In this document: one piece after another, positions 1 through 7,848 of the stretch
How positions within the stretch are numbered: position 1 is the stretch's first letter
Layout: every line of letters begins with the position of its first letter
From: Pontibacter aydingkolensis
Lineage (GTDB): Bacteria; Bacteroidota; Bacteroidia; Cytophagales; Hymenobacteraceae
NCBI RefSeq assembly: GCF_019443125.1
Contig: NZ_JAHYXK010000012.1
Span: 1 to 64,000 of the forward strand
Reading direction: 5' to 3'
Length of the DNA stretch: 64,000 nt
Program-made: the position numbers and the translations under genes
Notes under the pieces: model-generated
Database searches by the model: none
Told to the model about the DNA's origin: nothing
The model's input: the letters and a program-made list of their open reading frames with translations, nothing else

Positions 1-69
1 ATCAGCCCGTTTCACAGGATCTGGAATCAGATCCTGTATCTTTTCCCACTGCTCATTTGTTAGCTCCAT
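1..69 (-). CDS. IS5-type transposase, N-terminal fragment (cut by window edge)
   Basis: The first 23 codons of a gene that continues beyond base 1 are visible. It reads MELTNEQWEKIQDLIP and then DPVKRAD. The pattern 'L(T/S)xEQWexIxxLIP' opens many IS5/IS4-like transposases of the DUF4096 type, whose catalytic DDE domain would follow outside the window. The start is the ATG at 67-69. The terminal inverted repeat should lie between here and the barrel gene that ends at 159, but I could not fix it without the other end. The family call rests only on this short N-terminus, so completeness and subfamily are unknown. Confidence 0.6.
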   Translation of the reverse strand, partial: MELTNEQWEKIQDLIPDPVKRAD

Positions 70-158
70 GAGAAACTAACAAACAAGTTTAAGCGCTAAT
101 TCCTATTTTTGAGATAGCTTCTAATTAGTTATGGTGTAGCTGTGCCTCAATTGATGTA

Positions 159-728
159 TCAAAACATAAAGCCTATGCGCGTGGTAAGGCGCTTGTAGTT
201 TATCTCCTGATCTACGGTGCCGTTCCAGTTAACCTGCCGGGTCTCTACGCGCTGATTCTTATAGCCCACCGTGAACGTGAAAGCGGTGTTGTTGTCGGTA
301 TTTGCCCTGATGCCAAATGCAGGGCTGTACATCCATCCGCCATGTGTTTTTTGCCCGGAGTTTTCGCTGCTTAGTGCTGTGGTGCCATAGCCGGCATCCA
401 GACCATAAATAGGGCTTATTCTGGAATTAAGCAGTTCACCGCGCAGGCCCAGGGCAACAGGCGTAACAAGCACATTCTCATAAAAATCAAAACCTGTGGT
501 AACGCCCAGGGCAAACATTTTATTAAACCTGTATCCGTTAAACACCTGCACAGTAGGTGAGGTCTTATAGGTTTTCACCCCGAACGAGGTGGAGGATCCG
601 TACAAATAACCGATCTCTACCATCCCTAAGTATGGCCTGGCAGTGGGAAAATCGGTTGTGCTGTTTTGCTGTGCCTGTGTGGTAAGAGCCGTTAAAAGTA
701 TAAGGGTGATTAGGTATAGTCTCTTCAT
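159..728 (-). CDS. Small outer-membrane beta-barrel-like protein, hypothetical
   Basis: This 189-residue protein begins with a clear Sec signal peptide (MKRLYLITLILLTALTTQAQ). The rest is short alternating beta-strands rich in Gly and aromatics (YLGMVEIGYLYGSS, FALGVTTGFDFYENV, AFTFTVGYKNQRVET) and ends in LTTRIGFMF. A C-terminal aromatic is typical of outer-membrane barrels. It probably forms a small 8-stranded barrel in the outer membrane; ligand unknown. Its ATG overlaps the stop of the upstream LVIVD lipoprotein gene by one base (TAATG), so the two are translationally coupled and likely work together at the cell surface. Confidence 0.6.
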   Translation of the reverse strand: MKRLYLITLILLTALTTQAQQNSTTDFPTARPYLGMVEIGYLYGSSTSFGVKTYKTSPTVQVFNGYRFNKMFALGVTTGFDFYENVLVTPVALGLRGELLNSRISPIYGLDAGYGTTALSSENSGQKTHGGWMYSPAFGIRANTDNNTAFTFTVGYKNQRVETRQVNWNGTVDQEINYKRLTTRIGFMF

Positions 729-2032
729 TAGATGCTTTTGCTGAGTACAGGGATGATGCTTAGTAGTTTCATTTGGTTGATGTTGCTGTAATCGTACTGG
801 TACAGGCCGTCTTTACCGATCATCAGCAACGAAGTGCCTAGCGGAATTACGTCAAAGGCATCGTGCCCTTTAAAATGAGCCTTCAGGTTTTGGTCTACCT
901 TTAAATGATCTGTTATATCGAAGACTTTAAGCCCATAGCTTCCTTCGCACAGAAATAGCGCCGACCTATCAATACCCAGGCCATGCGGGTTTTGCATAGG
1001 GTATGTTTTCAGGAGCTTTGGGTTTTTAGGGTCGCTGATGTTGATCACATCCATCTGGTTTGTGAAGCCGGCACAGGCATTCCCGGAGCGCAGCGTAACC
1101 CATGCTAGGTCGCCTTCTACCACTACAGGGTCGCAGCTACGCACATGCGCATACGTGGAAAGGTGCACAGGGCTTACGGGGTTGCTGTTGTCGTAAATAT
1201 GCATGCCGGTGGTAGTACCTATAAACAGTTTGTTGTTATAAGGAAATATGGTCTCTACGCCCCAGCCAAGATTTACTTTCAGGCCTTTGCGTGGATCAGC
1301 AGCGGTACTAATGTCAAATACCTGCAGGTCGGAGAGGCTAACAGTGTAGAGATGGTGGCCAGAAATAGTAAATCTGGCCATAGAACCGCCCTTGCCAGCT
1401 GCACCGCCTGCACCTGTACTGCCTCCGGTTGGCTGTGCTCCATTGTTAAGTCTGCCGCTGCTGTCCAAAGTCCAAAATCTTGGTCTGCCGCCGTTGTAGT
1501 TGGCACAATCAGCGTTAATGGCCTCTGTAACGGTTTTTTCCTGGTAACCAGACAGGAAAATTTTTGCTGTATCACTTACCAGCATACCGTAGGTGGGAAA
1601 GATATTCTCAACGCGTTTTAGCAGCTTTACATCAAGCGGATTGCTGATATCTATTGCCAGTAAATCGATATAACTGTCAACATAAAGTATGTTCTCTTTA
1701 ACAGCCATATCAATGTTGCCCGGTATCTGTATAAAGCTGATTTTCCGCGGTGCAGACGGGTTGGCATTGTCGATAATATGGATGCCTTTGTTTACCTCGT
1801 TGATAAAAAGGTAGTTTCCTTTGGCATATATTTTACCGGGCTCGTGCATATCCTGTGGGGCTACAACTTTTACAGCCTGGCGCAGGTCGGTGCGCAGCAT
1901 ATAAACAGGCTCCTGTACTGTATAGGTTATAGTGGTTTCACACTCGTCGGAGCAAGAGCTTAGCAGCAGCGCCGGCAGAAAAATAAAAAGTGCTAAAACC
2001 TGTTGTGCAGCGTGTAAAAGTTTACATTTCAT
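728..2032 (-). CDS. LVIVD-repeat lipoprotein (beta-propeller-like)
   Basis: From the preferred start at 2032 the protein is about 434 residues. It opens with a lipoprotein signal (MKCKLLHAAQQVLALFIFLPALLLSSC) with lipobox LSSC, so it should be anchored to a membrane by a lipidated Cys. The body holds repeated 'hhhhDhsNPxxPxxh' segments (GIHIIDNANPSAP, LLAIDISNPLDV, GMHIYDNSNPVSP, MDVINISDPKNP, LKVFDITDH), the LVIVD repeat of surface beta-propeller-like proteins. A longer frame starts at 2080, but an exact Bacteroidota -7 box lies at 2059-2066 inside that extension and the extension hides the signal peptide. It is the first gene of a two-gene unit with the barrel protein. Binding partner unknown. 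Confidence 0.75.
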   Translation of the reverse strand: MKCKLLHAAQQVLALFIFLPALLLSSCSDECETTITYTVQEPVYMLRTDLRQAVKVVAPQDMHEPGKIYAKGNYLFINEVNKGIHIIDNANPSAPRKISFIQIPGNIDMAVKENILYVDSYIDLLAIDISNPLDVKLLKRVENIFPTYGMLVSDTAKIFLSGYQEKTVTEAINADCANYNGGRPRFWTLDSSGRLNNGAQPTGGSTGAGGAAGKGGSMARFTISGHHLYTVSLSDLQVFDISTAADPRKGLKVNLGWGVETIFPYNNKLFIGTTTGMHIYDNSNPVSPVHLSTYAHVRSCDPVVVEGDLAWVTLRSGNACAGFTNQMDVINISDPKNPKLLKTYPMQNPHGLGIDRSALFLCEGSYGLKVFDITDHLKVDQNLKAHFKGHDAFDVIPLGTSLLMIGKDGLYQYDYSNINQMKLLSIIPVLSKSI

Positions 2033-2058
2033 ACTTTTATCTGTTAGGTTAGTTAGGT

Positions 2059-2066
2059 CAAAAGTA
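2059..2066 (-). promoter_or_regulatory. Promoter -7 box for the LVIVD lipoprotein operon
   Basis: The minus strand reads TACTTTTG, an exact match to the Bacteroidota -7 consensus TAnnTTTG. It ends 26 bases before the ATG at 2032. No good -33 TTG is visible at the usual distance. The box overlaps one copy of the iterated motif AAAAGTATAAG, so coincidence cannot be excluded. Confidence 0.4.
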
Positions 2067-2080
2067 TAAGCATAGCTCAT

Positions 2081-2576
2081 TTATAACATTCGCTATATAC
2101 TCTGTTATTGTGATGACCCAACATCTATAACAAGGGTTGCAAGGCTGCTGAAAATTATACTTTTAGATGGCTTGTACACCCGCAGCAAAACAGGCATCTT
2201 CAGGTTGCTGTACTTTATGCTGCAGCCTGAGGATGTTAGCCGGTTCTGGAGTTTAGCTTAAATCCCAAGTTGCGATCTACTTATGCTGTGCATGTGTATA
2301 CCCACTCCTGGCCCCTCCAAGGAGGGAAATTGTGTAAAAGAGTAGTGATTCCCATCTATGGAGAAGCCAGGGGCAATGCCGTCAGTTTTAGAAAAACATA
2401 ACGATTTTGTCATTTCGAACACCGTGAGAAATCTATCCGGAATTAGTGCAGAAAGAATTCTATAAAGATCTCTCACGCTGTTCGAGATGACAGCTTTTGA
2501 CTAAGTTGATGGCATTAGGGACCAGAGTAGGTTATTTTAACCTGAAATTTATAATCAGAACAGCAGAGCCGTTAGA
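2081..2576. repeat. Gene-free gap with REP-like inverted repeat
   Basis: No convincing gene lies here. A 27-base inverted repeat with three mismatches (arms 2408-2434 and 2466-2492, spacer 31) can form a long hairpin. A smaller GC-rich hairpin, CCCTCC/GGAGGG, sits near 2313-2326. The arms resemble intergenic palindromes that are dispersed in many Bacteroidota genomes. A 72-codon open frame across the repeat (2258-2476) looks like an artefact of the repeat. Confidence 0.5.
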
Positions 2577-2777
2577 TTAATCCTCCTCGCTCAGCTCAAA
2601 GATCTCCTCAACTGGTTTACCAAATAGCTTTGCAATTTTAAGCGCCAGCACGGTAGAGGGTACGTACTTGTTAGCTTCCATGGCATTGATGGTTTGGCGG
2701 CTTACCCCGATCTTTTTGGCCAGATCTTCCTGTGTAAGGCTGTGGATGGCGCGTTCTACTTTTATGCTGTTTTTCAT
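2577..2777 (-). CDS. XRE-family transcriptional regulator (small Cro/C1-type HTH)
   Basis: This 66-residue protein is almost only a helix-turn-helix. The sequence LTQEDLAKKIGVSRQTINAMEANKYVPSTVLALKIAKLFG (residues about 14-53, quoted here only as a span description) contains the scaffold 'sQxdLAkkiGVSRQTIxxxExxxyxPS' of Cro/C1 regulators related to Bacillus YozG. It ends in an acidic tail. It overlaps the upstream membrane-protein gene by four bases (ATGA), a pairing often seen with a small multi-pass membrane protein. It probably represses its own operon through the palindromes at 3272-3322. Confidence 0.85.
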   Translation of the reverse strand: MKNSIKVERAIHSLTQEDLAKKIGVSRQTINAMEANKYVPSTVLALKIAKLFGKPVEEIFELSEED

Positions 2778-3241
2778 GCTACTGCCCTTGCTGATCTGTA
2801 AAGTATAAAGTTAAACCGCACCAGGAAAATGATAAGCAGCGTGAACATGTTAAAGACCATGATCTGGTAAAAGCCCGAACCGTAGATAAAGAGGATAGAG
2901 AACAGCAAAAAGCCATAGTTAATGTAAGTGGCCCAAAGCAACGATTCCAGCCTTATCTGGGCAATGTACTCGTCTTCGTCTTTCTCTTTTGAAAAGGCAG
3001 CCAACAAACCGCCTACTATGGCAGTAATGGCTACAACCTCATCAAAAATGCTGTTTTCTACCAGCGTCATAACTTTACTGGCCTCAAACAGGCCTCCATC
3101 ATAAATGGCAAAAACGGTAGCGTCCCATTCAAAAAGAGTGTAGTCGAAGAGTATAACAAGCAGGCCAAGTATAACGGCCGGCACAAAAAGCATCCACCCG
3201 ATCAGCTTGAAACGGTGCGGAAAAAGAAAACGGTTGTTCAT
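2774..3241 (-). CDS. Four-TM inner-membrane protein paired with XRE regulator
   Basis: This 155-residue protein has about four hydrophobic helices: residues about 10-30 (LIGWMLFVPAVILGLLVILF), 65-82 (AITAIVGGLLAAF), 100-120 (NYGFLLFSILFIYGSGFY) and 122-145 (MVFNMFTLLIIFLVRFNFIL). There is a charged cytoplasmic stretch (SKEKDEDEYIAQIRLE) between helices 2 and 3. I recognise no catalytic motif. It is the first gene of a two-gene operon with the regulator and follows a very good promoter. The arrangement suggests a sensor or a target of the regulator, but this is inference. Confidence 0.7.
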   Translation of the reverse strand: MNNRFLFPHRFKLIGWMLFVPAVILGLLVILFDYTLFEWDATVFAIYDGGLFEASKVMTLVENSIFDEVVAITAIVGGLLAAFSKEKDEDEYIAQIRLESLLWATYINYGFLLFSILFIYGSGFYQIMVFNMFTLLIIFLVRFNFILYRSARAVA

Positions 3242-3269
3242 AGTTTTATTTTGTAAAAATGGTTTGATG

Positions 3270-3299
3270 CAAATGTAAAGAATATTTTACATTAGTCAA
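3270..3299 (-). promoter_or_regulatory. Complete Bacteroidota promoter (TTG-N19-TACATTTG) for the membrane protein/XRE operon
   Basis: On the minus strand TTG (3297-3299) is followed after exactly 19 bases by TACATTTG (3270-3277). Both elements match the Bacteroidota sigma-factor consensus at ideal spacing. Transcription would start near 3263, about 20 bases before the ATG at 3241. Confidence 0.7.
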
Positions 3300-3322
3300 G
3301 TAATTTTTACATTATGTAAAAA
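3272..3322. promoter_or_regulatory. Two palindromic operators around the XRE operon promoter
   Basis: Two related palindromes built on TTTACAT/ATGTAAA flank the -33 box. AATGTAAA-N6-TTTACATT occupies 3272-3293, between -33 and -7. TTTTTACATTATGTAAAAA occupies 3304-3322, just upstream of -33, and is symmetric except at its centre. Such placement would let the XRE protein encoded by the operon block polymerase. Binding by that protein is inferred. Confidence 0.55.
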
Positions 3323-3436
3323 TATTTTTACTGTAAATCTTAAAATTGCGGGCAATTATAGCTTGGGGAGGATGTTTGGCTCTGGACCAACTTTGTAAAA
3401 TATGCCAAGTATAATTAGTTATATCGTCTTTAAACT

Positions 3437-4180
3437 ATGAAGAGTATGCTGCTTTGGATGTTTTTAGTTTTTATCCTGACTATGTGCGGTGGGGATAGTC
3501 CAACTCCTGCTGAGGAAGCAGATGAGACTGCGCTACGGCTGTTGGTATTCTCTAAAACAAACGGGTACCGGCACGAATCTATACCGGATGGCGTGGTGGC
3601 CATACAAAAGCTGGGGCAGGAGCATCAGGTGCTGGTAACAGCTACTGAGGATGCTGCATACTTTATGGCAGACTCACTTAAGGAATTTAAAGCTGTCGTT
3701 TTCCTGAGCACTACGCGGGATGTACTAAATCCTGTACAACAAACTGCATTTGAAAAGTATATACAGGCAGGAGGGGGCTTTGTGGGTATACATGCTGCCA
3801 CCGACACCGAATACGACTGGCCCTGGTATAATAAATTGGTAGGAGCATACTTTGAGAGTCATCCGCAGGTGCAGCAGGCAACTATAGAAGTGCTTGATAA
3901 AACGCATCCTGCTACGACACACCTTCCCGAAAAGTGGGAAAGAACTGACGAATGGTACAACTTCAGGGACATAAATCCGAAGATAAAAGTGCTGGCTATG
4001 CTGGATGAGAAAAGTTACCAGGGAGGTAAAAACGGAGATCAGCACCCAATTGCCTGGTACCACGAATACGACGGCGGCAGGGCCTTTTATACAGGTTTAG
4101 GACACACAACTCAAAGTTACAGCGAACCACTTTTTCTGCAGCATATCTGGGGCGGAATATGGTATGCGATGGGGCAGTAG
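3437..4180 (+). CDS. ThuA-domain lipoprotein
   Basis: This 247-residue protein has a short lipoprotein-type signal ending in ILTMC, followed by an acidic linker. From residue 32 it shows the ThuA fold (PF06283, flavodoxin/GATase-like): LRLLVFSKTNGYRHESIPDG, then AAYFMADSLKEFKAVVFLSTTRDVLN, then FEKYIQAGGGFVGIHAATD, and near the end GDQHPIAWYHEYDGGRAFYTGLGHT. Secreted ThuA proteins in Bacteroidota are linked to sugar metabolism or carried as domains in larger sugar dehydrogenases, but their reaction is not established. It stands alone, converging on the TonB receptor gene, with an AT-rich hairpin at 4192-4210 between them. Confidence 0.85.
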   Translation: MKSMLLWMFLVFILTMCGGDSPTPAEEADETALRLLVFSKTNGYRHESIPDGVVAIQKLGQEHQVLVTATEDAAYFMADSLKEFKAVVFLSTTRDVLNPVQQTAFEKYIQAGGGFVGIHAATDTEYDWPWYNKLVGAYFESHPQVQQATIEVLDKTHPATTHLPEKWERTDEWYNFRDINPKIKVLAMLDEKSYQGGKNGDQHPIAWYHEYDGGRAFYTGLGHTTQSYSEPLFLQHIWGGIWYAMGQ

Positions 4181-4205
4181 TTGCGCTTATATTTAAAAGT
4201 GGCTT

Positions 4206-6611
4206 TTAAAACCTTCCCCTCACCGTCAGCACTAAATTACGCCCCGGCGCGCTGATCCCGGAGGCAAATACACGGTAATATCTGTCGGTGATGTTCTCGA
4301 TAGCAGCCTGGAGTTGCAGATCAGGTGTAAGCTGGTAGGCTGTGCGCAGGTTCAACGTATACCAGCTGGTCATGCCTTGCGGCGTAGCGTACCGCAAATT
4401 ATCTTCTCCGCTTGGGTTGTAGTCTTTCAGTTTTTTGGCTCCGTTGTAAAGTATAAAAGCCTCTGCCCTGAAACGTTTTACCTGCAAATTTATGCTTGTG
4501 CGGCCAAACAGCGGCGGCACATGGTCCAGGGGTATATCGCCTTCACTTTGCTCTATTCTGCCATAAGTATAGTTAAGCGAAGAACTCAGGCTTAGCGTGT
4601 TGGTAACATCGGCTTTAAGGCTGGCGCTGTAGCCGTAAAGGTAAGCTTTGCCGGCATTTACGTTGGCTGTTACCTGGCTTAGTTGCCCGTCGTAAAGTAT
4701 AGAATCCTGCCCGTTAAAAAGTACGGGCTGTGTGGTGATGGCGTCGCGGTACCAAGTGTAGTAACTCACTAGCTCCAGATGCAGGCGTTCTTTTATACTT
4801 TTAGAGGCGCTTGCTTCGAGGTTGTAAGTATACTCCGGCTTAAGCTGCGGATTTGGCACAATCACGTTTCCGGGAGTTGAGTCGAACACTTTGCTCAGGT
4901 CGTCTACGTTTGGTGCTCTAAAGCCGCTTGAGCCAAGAATAGAAAAACGCCAGCCTTTGCCCGGAAGAGCTACAATACCCGCGTTTCCGGATAGCGCATG
5001 GTTTCTTTGCTTCAGTTCGTCTGCTAAAAAAGGGAAGAATGTCTTATCATCAAAAACAGCATCCAGGCCAACATAACTATAGCGGAGTCCCTGGTTCAGG
5101 ATAAGCCACGGCTTCAGATCTAAAGTATGGGTTAGGTATGCGGCAGCGCTGTGCATACTAGAACCGCCATCGGGGTAGCGTGTGCTTTGTGGTTGTGTTG
5201 CTCCTGTAAGTATACTTTCTATGTTTGCCTTAGAGTTTACTTTGTTGTAGGTTGCCTCCAGGCCATACTGCAGGCGGTGCCGGGTTATACTTTTGCTCAG
5301 GTCGGTGTTTATACTATATACTTGCACCTGCTCCGTTTGGTGCGAGAGGTCATTTCTGCCAAAGCGCCTATTGTGGCGGCTTTCTTCGAGGTTCTGGTAG
5401 GCGGTAACCAGTTTCGCCTCGTCGTAAAACGCGGTGGCACCTGCCAGACCCAATGTATAAGCAGCCAGCAAACGCTTTTGCGGACCATAGTACCACTCGG
5501 CAAATTTTAGTTTACTTCCAGAGAACTCCGTTAACCTGTCGTAGCGTGGTACATCGGTGCTGGTGCTCAGCTGCAGGTTTAACGTATGGCTTATACTTTC
5601 TGAGGGTTTATAGAGTACCTTTTGCAGCACATCAAACTGGGTATAGCCTGTAGGCTGCTGTATATTCGGGTTGGGATTTACCAGCATGGTGTCGCGGCCT
5701 GCAACACGTGCAGCATAAAAATTACGTATGCCGAGGTCGCCGTACTTACTTTTGCGGTTTTTGCCCTGGCGCAGGTTACCAAAATCAGAAACAGTTATAC
5801 TTGTAAGGCTGCCCCATTTTTTCCGGCCATAGTTTAGTTGGGCATGTATCGTTTTCTCGTCTGGTGCTGTGGCATAGCGGGTAAAAGCACTGCCGGTAAA
5901 CAGTTTATTTTTATCCACGGAAAGTGCCGGCTGCAGCGTATGAAAGTGCAGTACGCCGCCAAGGGCATCAGAGCCATACACTACAGAGCTGGGCCCAAAC
6001 ACCACTTCAGCGCGATCAAGCATGCTGTTATCCAACGTGATGATGTTCTGCAGATGGCCGCCACGGTAAATGGCATTGTTCATGCGCACGCCATCTACCA
6101 CCAGCAGCACCTTGTTTGCTTCAAAACCACGAATGATCGGGCTTCCGCCTCCCATCTGGCTTTTCTGCACCAGCACTTTACCGCTTTGCTGTACCACATC
6201 GGCTGTAGTGGGCTGGCTCATAAACTCCAGTTCCCTGCGGGTAAGTACCTCTACCTGCTGCGGCACTAGCTGCTGCTGTTGCGTAAACCTGCCGGCCGAA
6301 ACCACCACCTCGTTCAGGTTATAGCTTTGCTGGGTAAGGGCTACCTGGTACTTAAGCTCCTGTAGTTGCTGCAGACTGATTGTCCGGGTTTGATAGCCGA
6401 CGTAGGTGAAGTGAAACTGAGAGGTACTTGATAGGCTGCCGTTAAATTCTGCCAATCCTTTATCATCAGTTATAACAGATTTGCCCGAAGCCGTGACCAC
6501 CACACCAGTTAAGGGCTGTAGCGTAGTTTTATCAACAACTTTTATACTTTGCGCCTCACAAAATTTGCACACAATCAGGAGCAGGAAAAGCAGCCCCAAT
6601 ACTTTATTCAT
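4206..6611 (-). CDS. TonB-dependent outer-membrane receptor (haem/siderophore type)
   Basis: This protein of about 801 residues has a signal peptide (MNKVLGLLFLLLIVCKFCEA) and a carboxypeptidase-like N-terminal domain (about 25-95). A plug domain (about 100-220) follows, with the typical 'GSPIIRGFEANKVLLVVDGVRMN' core, and then a 22-strand barrel ending GRNLVLTVRGRF. The plug resembles haemoglobin/haem and siderophore receptors. It would import a metal complex using TonB energy. The frame can be extended by three codons to a TTG at 6620 that overlaps the upstream stop; the ATG at 6611 gives a cleaner start, five bases after that stop. It is transcribed together with the PepSY membrane protein upstream. 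Confidence 0.9.
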   Translation of the reverse strand: MNKVLGLLFLLLIVCKFCEAQSIKVVDKTTLQPLTGVVVTASGKSVITDDKGLAEFNGSLSSTSQFHFTYVGYQTRTISLQQLQELKYQVALTQQSYNLNEVVVSAGRFTQQQQLVPQQVEVLTRRELEFMSQPTTADVVQQSGKVLVQKSQMGGGSPIIRGFEANKVLLVVDGVRMNNAIYRGGHLQNIITLDNSMLDRAEVVFGPSSVVYGSDALGGVLHFHTLQPALSVDKNKLFTGSAFTRYATAPDEKTIHAQLNYGRKKWGSLTSITVSDFGNLRQGKNRKSKYGDLGIRNFYAARVAGRDTMLVNPNPNIQQPTGYTQFDVLQKVLYKPSESISHTLNLQLSTSTDVPRYDRLTEFSGSKLKFAEWYYGPQKRLLAAYTLGLAGATAFYDEAKLVTAYQNLEESRHNRRFGRNDLSHQTEQVQVYSINTDLSKSITRHRLQYGLEATYNKVNSKANIESILTGATQPQSTRYPDGGSSMHSAAAYLTHTLDLKPWLILNQGLRYSYVGLDAVFDDKTFFPFLADELKQRNHALSGNAGIVALPGKGWRFSILGSSGFRAPNVDDLSKVFDSTPGNVIVPNPQLKPEYTYNLEASASKSIKERLHLELVSYYTWYRDAITTQPVLFNGQDSILYDGQLSQVTANVNAGKAYLYGYSASLKADVTNTLSLSSSLNYTYGRIEQSEGDIPLDHVPPLFGRTSINLQVKRFRAEAFILYNGAKKLKDYNPSGEDNLRYATPQGMTSWYTLNLRTAYQLTPDLQLQAAIENITDRYYRVFASGISAPGRNLVLTVRGRF

Positions 6612-6616
6612 GATAA

Positions 6617-7171
6617 TCAATTCCTTTTAAGTTTCCGGATCCGTTTCGGGTAAAACCACAGCGTAAACCCGGTTACGGCAAGTAGCAGCAGCCCTAAGCC
6701 CAGCACATTCATACTTACAAGCTTAAACATGTCGCTGATAATAGAGCCATCGTGAATTTGTTCTATCCAATCAGAGTGGCGCTGAGCTACAGATAACACT
6801 TTGCCGGTGCTGCCATCTAGTTGTACTTCCCAGTAGCCTTCGCTAAAAAGCACTTTTGCCATGCCTTTGTCGGGTCTGGCCTCAATGCGGTCAATAGGGT
6901 TGTTTGTTATACTTTGGGCAGAGTCGAGGCCGGCGTAGGCAGCAGAGGCAAGGTCAGCCATCGATACCCATTGGCTCAGGTCATCGGTCTGCCCTTTAAT
7001 GAGGGGAGGTTGCAGCAGGTCTACGTCTTTTTTCCAGCCCAGCAGCATGCCCGTTATACTACTGATCAATACAAAGATACCGATAACTAAGCCCACATAG
7101 CGGTGATATACCCGGTACTCGCGAAGGGTGCCGCTAAGCTTATTTACTTTTTGTTTAGTGTGGGGCTGCAT
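6617..7171 (-). CDS. PepSY-associated TM protein
   Basis: This 184-residue protein has an N-terminal membrane helix (YVGLVIGIFVLISSITGMLLGW, about 27-48) and a periplasmic PepSY-like segment (about 60-140). A C-terminal helix (NVLGLGLLLLAVTGFTLWF, about 155-173) and a basic tail (PKRIRKLKRN) follow. This short form of the PepSY_TM family often sits next to TonB receptors and is thought to take part in reducing or handling ferric siderophores. The histidines HRYVG and QIHDG near the two helices could bind haem, as in larger relatives, but that is inference. It is the first gene of the operon with the receptor. Confidence 0.8.
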   Translation of the reverse strand: MQPHTKQKVNKLSGTLREYRVYHRYVGLVIGIFVLISSITGMLLGWKKDVDLLQPPLIKGQTDDLSQWVSMADLASAAYAGLDSAQSITNNPIDRIEARPDKGMAKVLFSEGYWEVQLDGSTGKVLSVAQRHSDWIEQIHDGSIISDMFKLVSMNVLGLGLLLLAVTGFTLWFYPKRIRKLKRN

Positions 7172-7350
7172 ATCTCGGTTTTGCCGTTTTCCGACCTACA
7201 AGTTCATATAATAGGGTGAGCTTTCCAATTTAAGTCAGACTTGATGATGCAATTAAAGTTTAAATGACAGGAGTAAATTTTTGCCATGCAACCCTTTTGT
7301 GAAAAACTGGCTCTTACCCCTGACTACGATCACACGCACAACCTACAACT

Positions 7351-7797
7351 ATGTTAAACCACTTATATCCTTTACTACTTGTGTTTTTGCTATGGCAATG
7401 CAGCAACTATGAAACTAACGATCCTATAGAAGAAGTAAAAATAGGGGAGGACTTTATGCTGACAGCCGGTGAGCAGGTAAAAATAGTAGGAGAGGGTGAG
7501 CCTTTGGTGCTGCAATTTAGCTCTGTAACCGATTCACGATGTCCGGAAAATGCAATTTGTATGTGGTTGGGCAATGCAACGGTTATGCTAAATGCATCCA
7601 ATACTGCGGAAAAAAACAAACAAATACAGATGTGCATCGGCGATTGCAGTCCGTTGCCGGTACAAAGCAAGCATAAGCTTGATCTGGAAGTTGGAGGCGC
7701 ATTTTATACCATTACTCTAAAAGAAGCTACTCCTCTTCCCGGAGGTGACAAGGCTGGCGAAAGTAAGCACATAAGGCTGGTCGTAAACCACCAATAA
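7351..7797 (+). CDS. Cys-rich lipoprotein of the 'DSRCP..C.W.G' type, copy 1
   Basis: This 148-residue protein begins with a lipoprotein signal (MLNHLYPLLLVFLLWQC). It carries the motif FSSVTDSRCPENAICMWLGNA (about 55-75) and later MCIGDC, then a beta-rich end (FYTITLKEATPLP, IRLVVNH). The four conserved Cys probably form two disulfides in the periplasm. The same layout recurs in the next gene, so the pair arose by tandem duplication. Proteins with this signature are common in Bacteroidota but have no known function as far as I know. Confidence 0.65.
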   Translation: MLNHLYPLLLVFLLWQCSNYETNDPIEEVKIGEDFMLTAGEQVKIVGEGEPLVLQFSSVTDSRCPENAICMWLGNATVMLNASNTAEKNKQIQMCIGDCSPLPVQSKHKLDLEVGGAFYTITLKEATPLPGGDKAGESKHIRLVVNHQ

Positions 7798-7848
7798 ACT
7801 AAACTGCCGTTATACTAAAGACTCAGCTATTTAAGCCTTAAATCTTGT

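Noticed and set aside
1145..1621. 158-residue frame on the plus strand opposite the LVIVD lipoprotein gene
   Set aside because: It is a shadow of the real gene; composition is Cys/Ala-rich and no signal or domain is present.
2258..2476. 72-residue open frame on the minus strand
   Set aside because: It runs through an inverted repeat, has no family signature and looks like a chance frame in repeat DNA.
4192..4210. Strong terminator between ThuA and TonB receptor genes
   Set aside because: The TTTAAAAG/CTTTTAAA hairpin is AT-only apart from one pair and overlaps the receptor stop codon; too weak to call.
6611..6620. TTG start at 6620 for the TonB receptor
   Set aside because: The ATG three codons downstream begins directly with the signal peptide and needs no unusual start codon.
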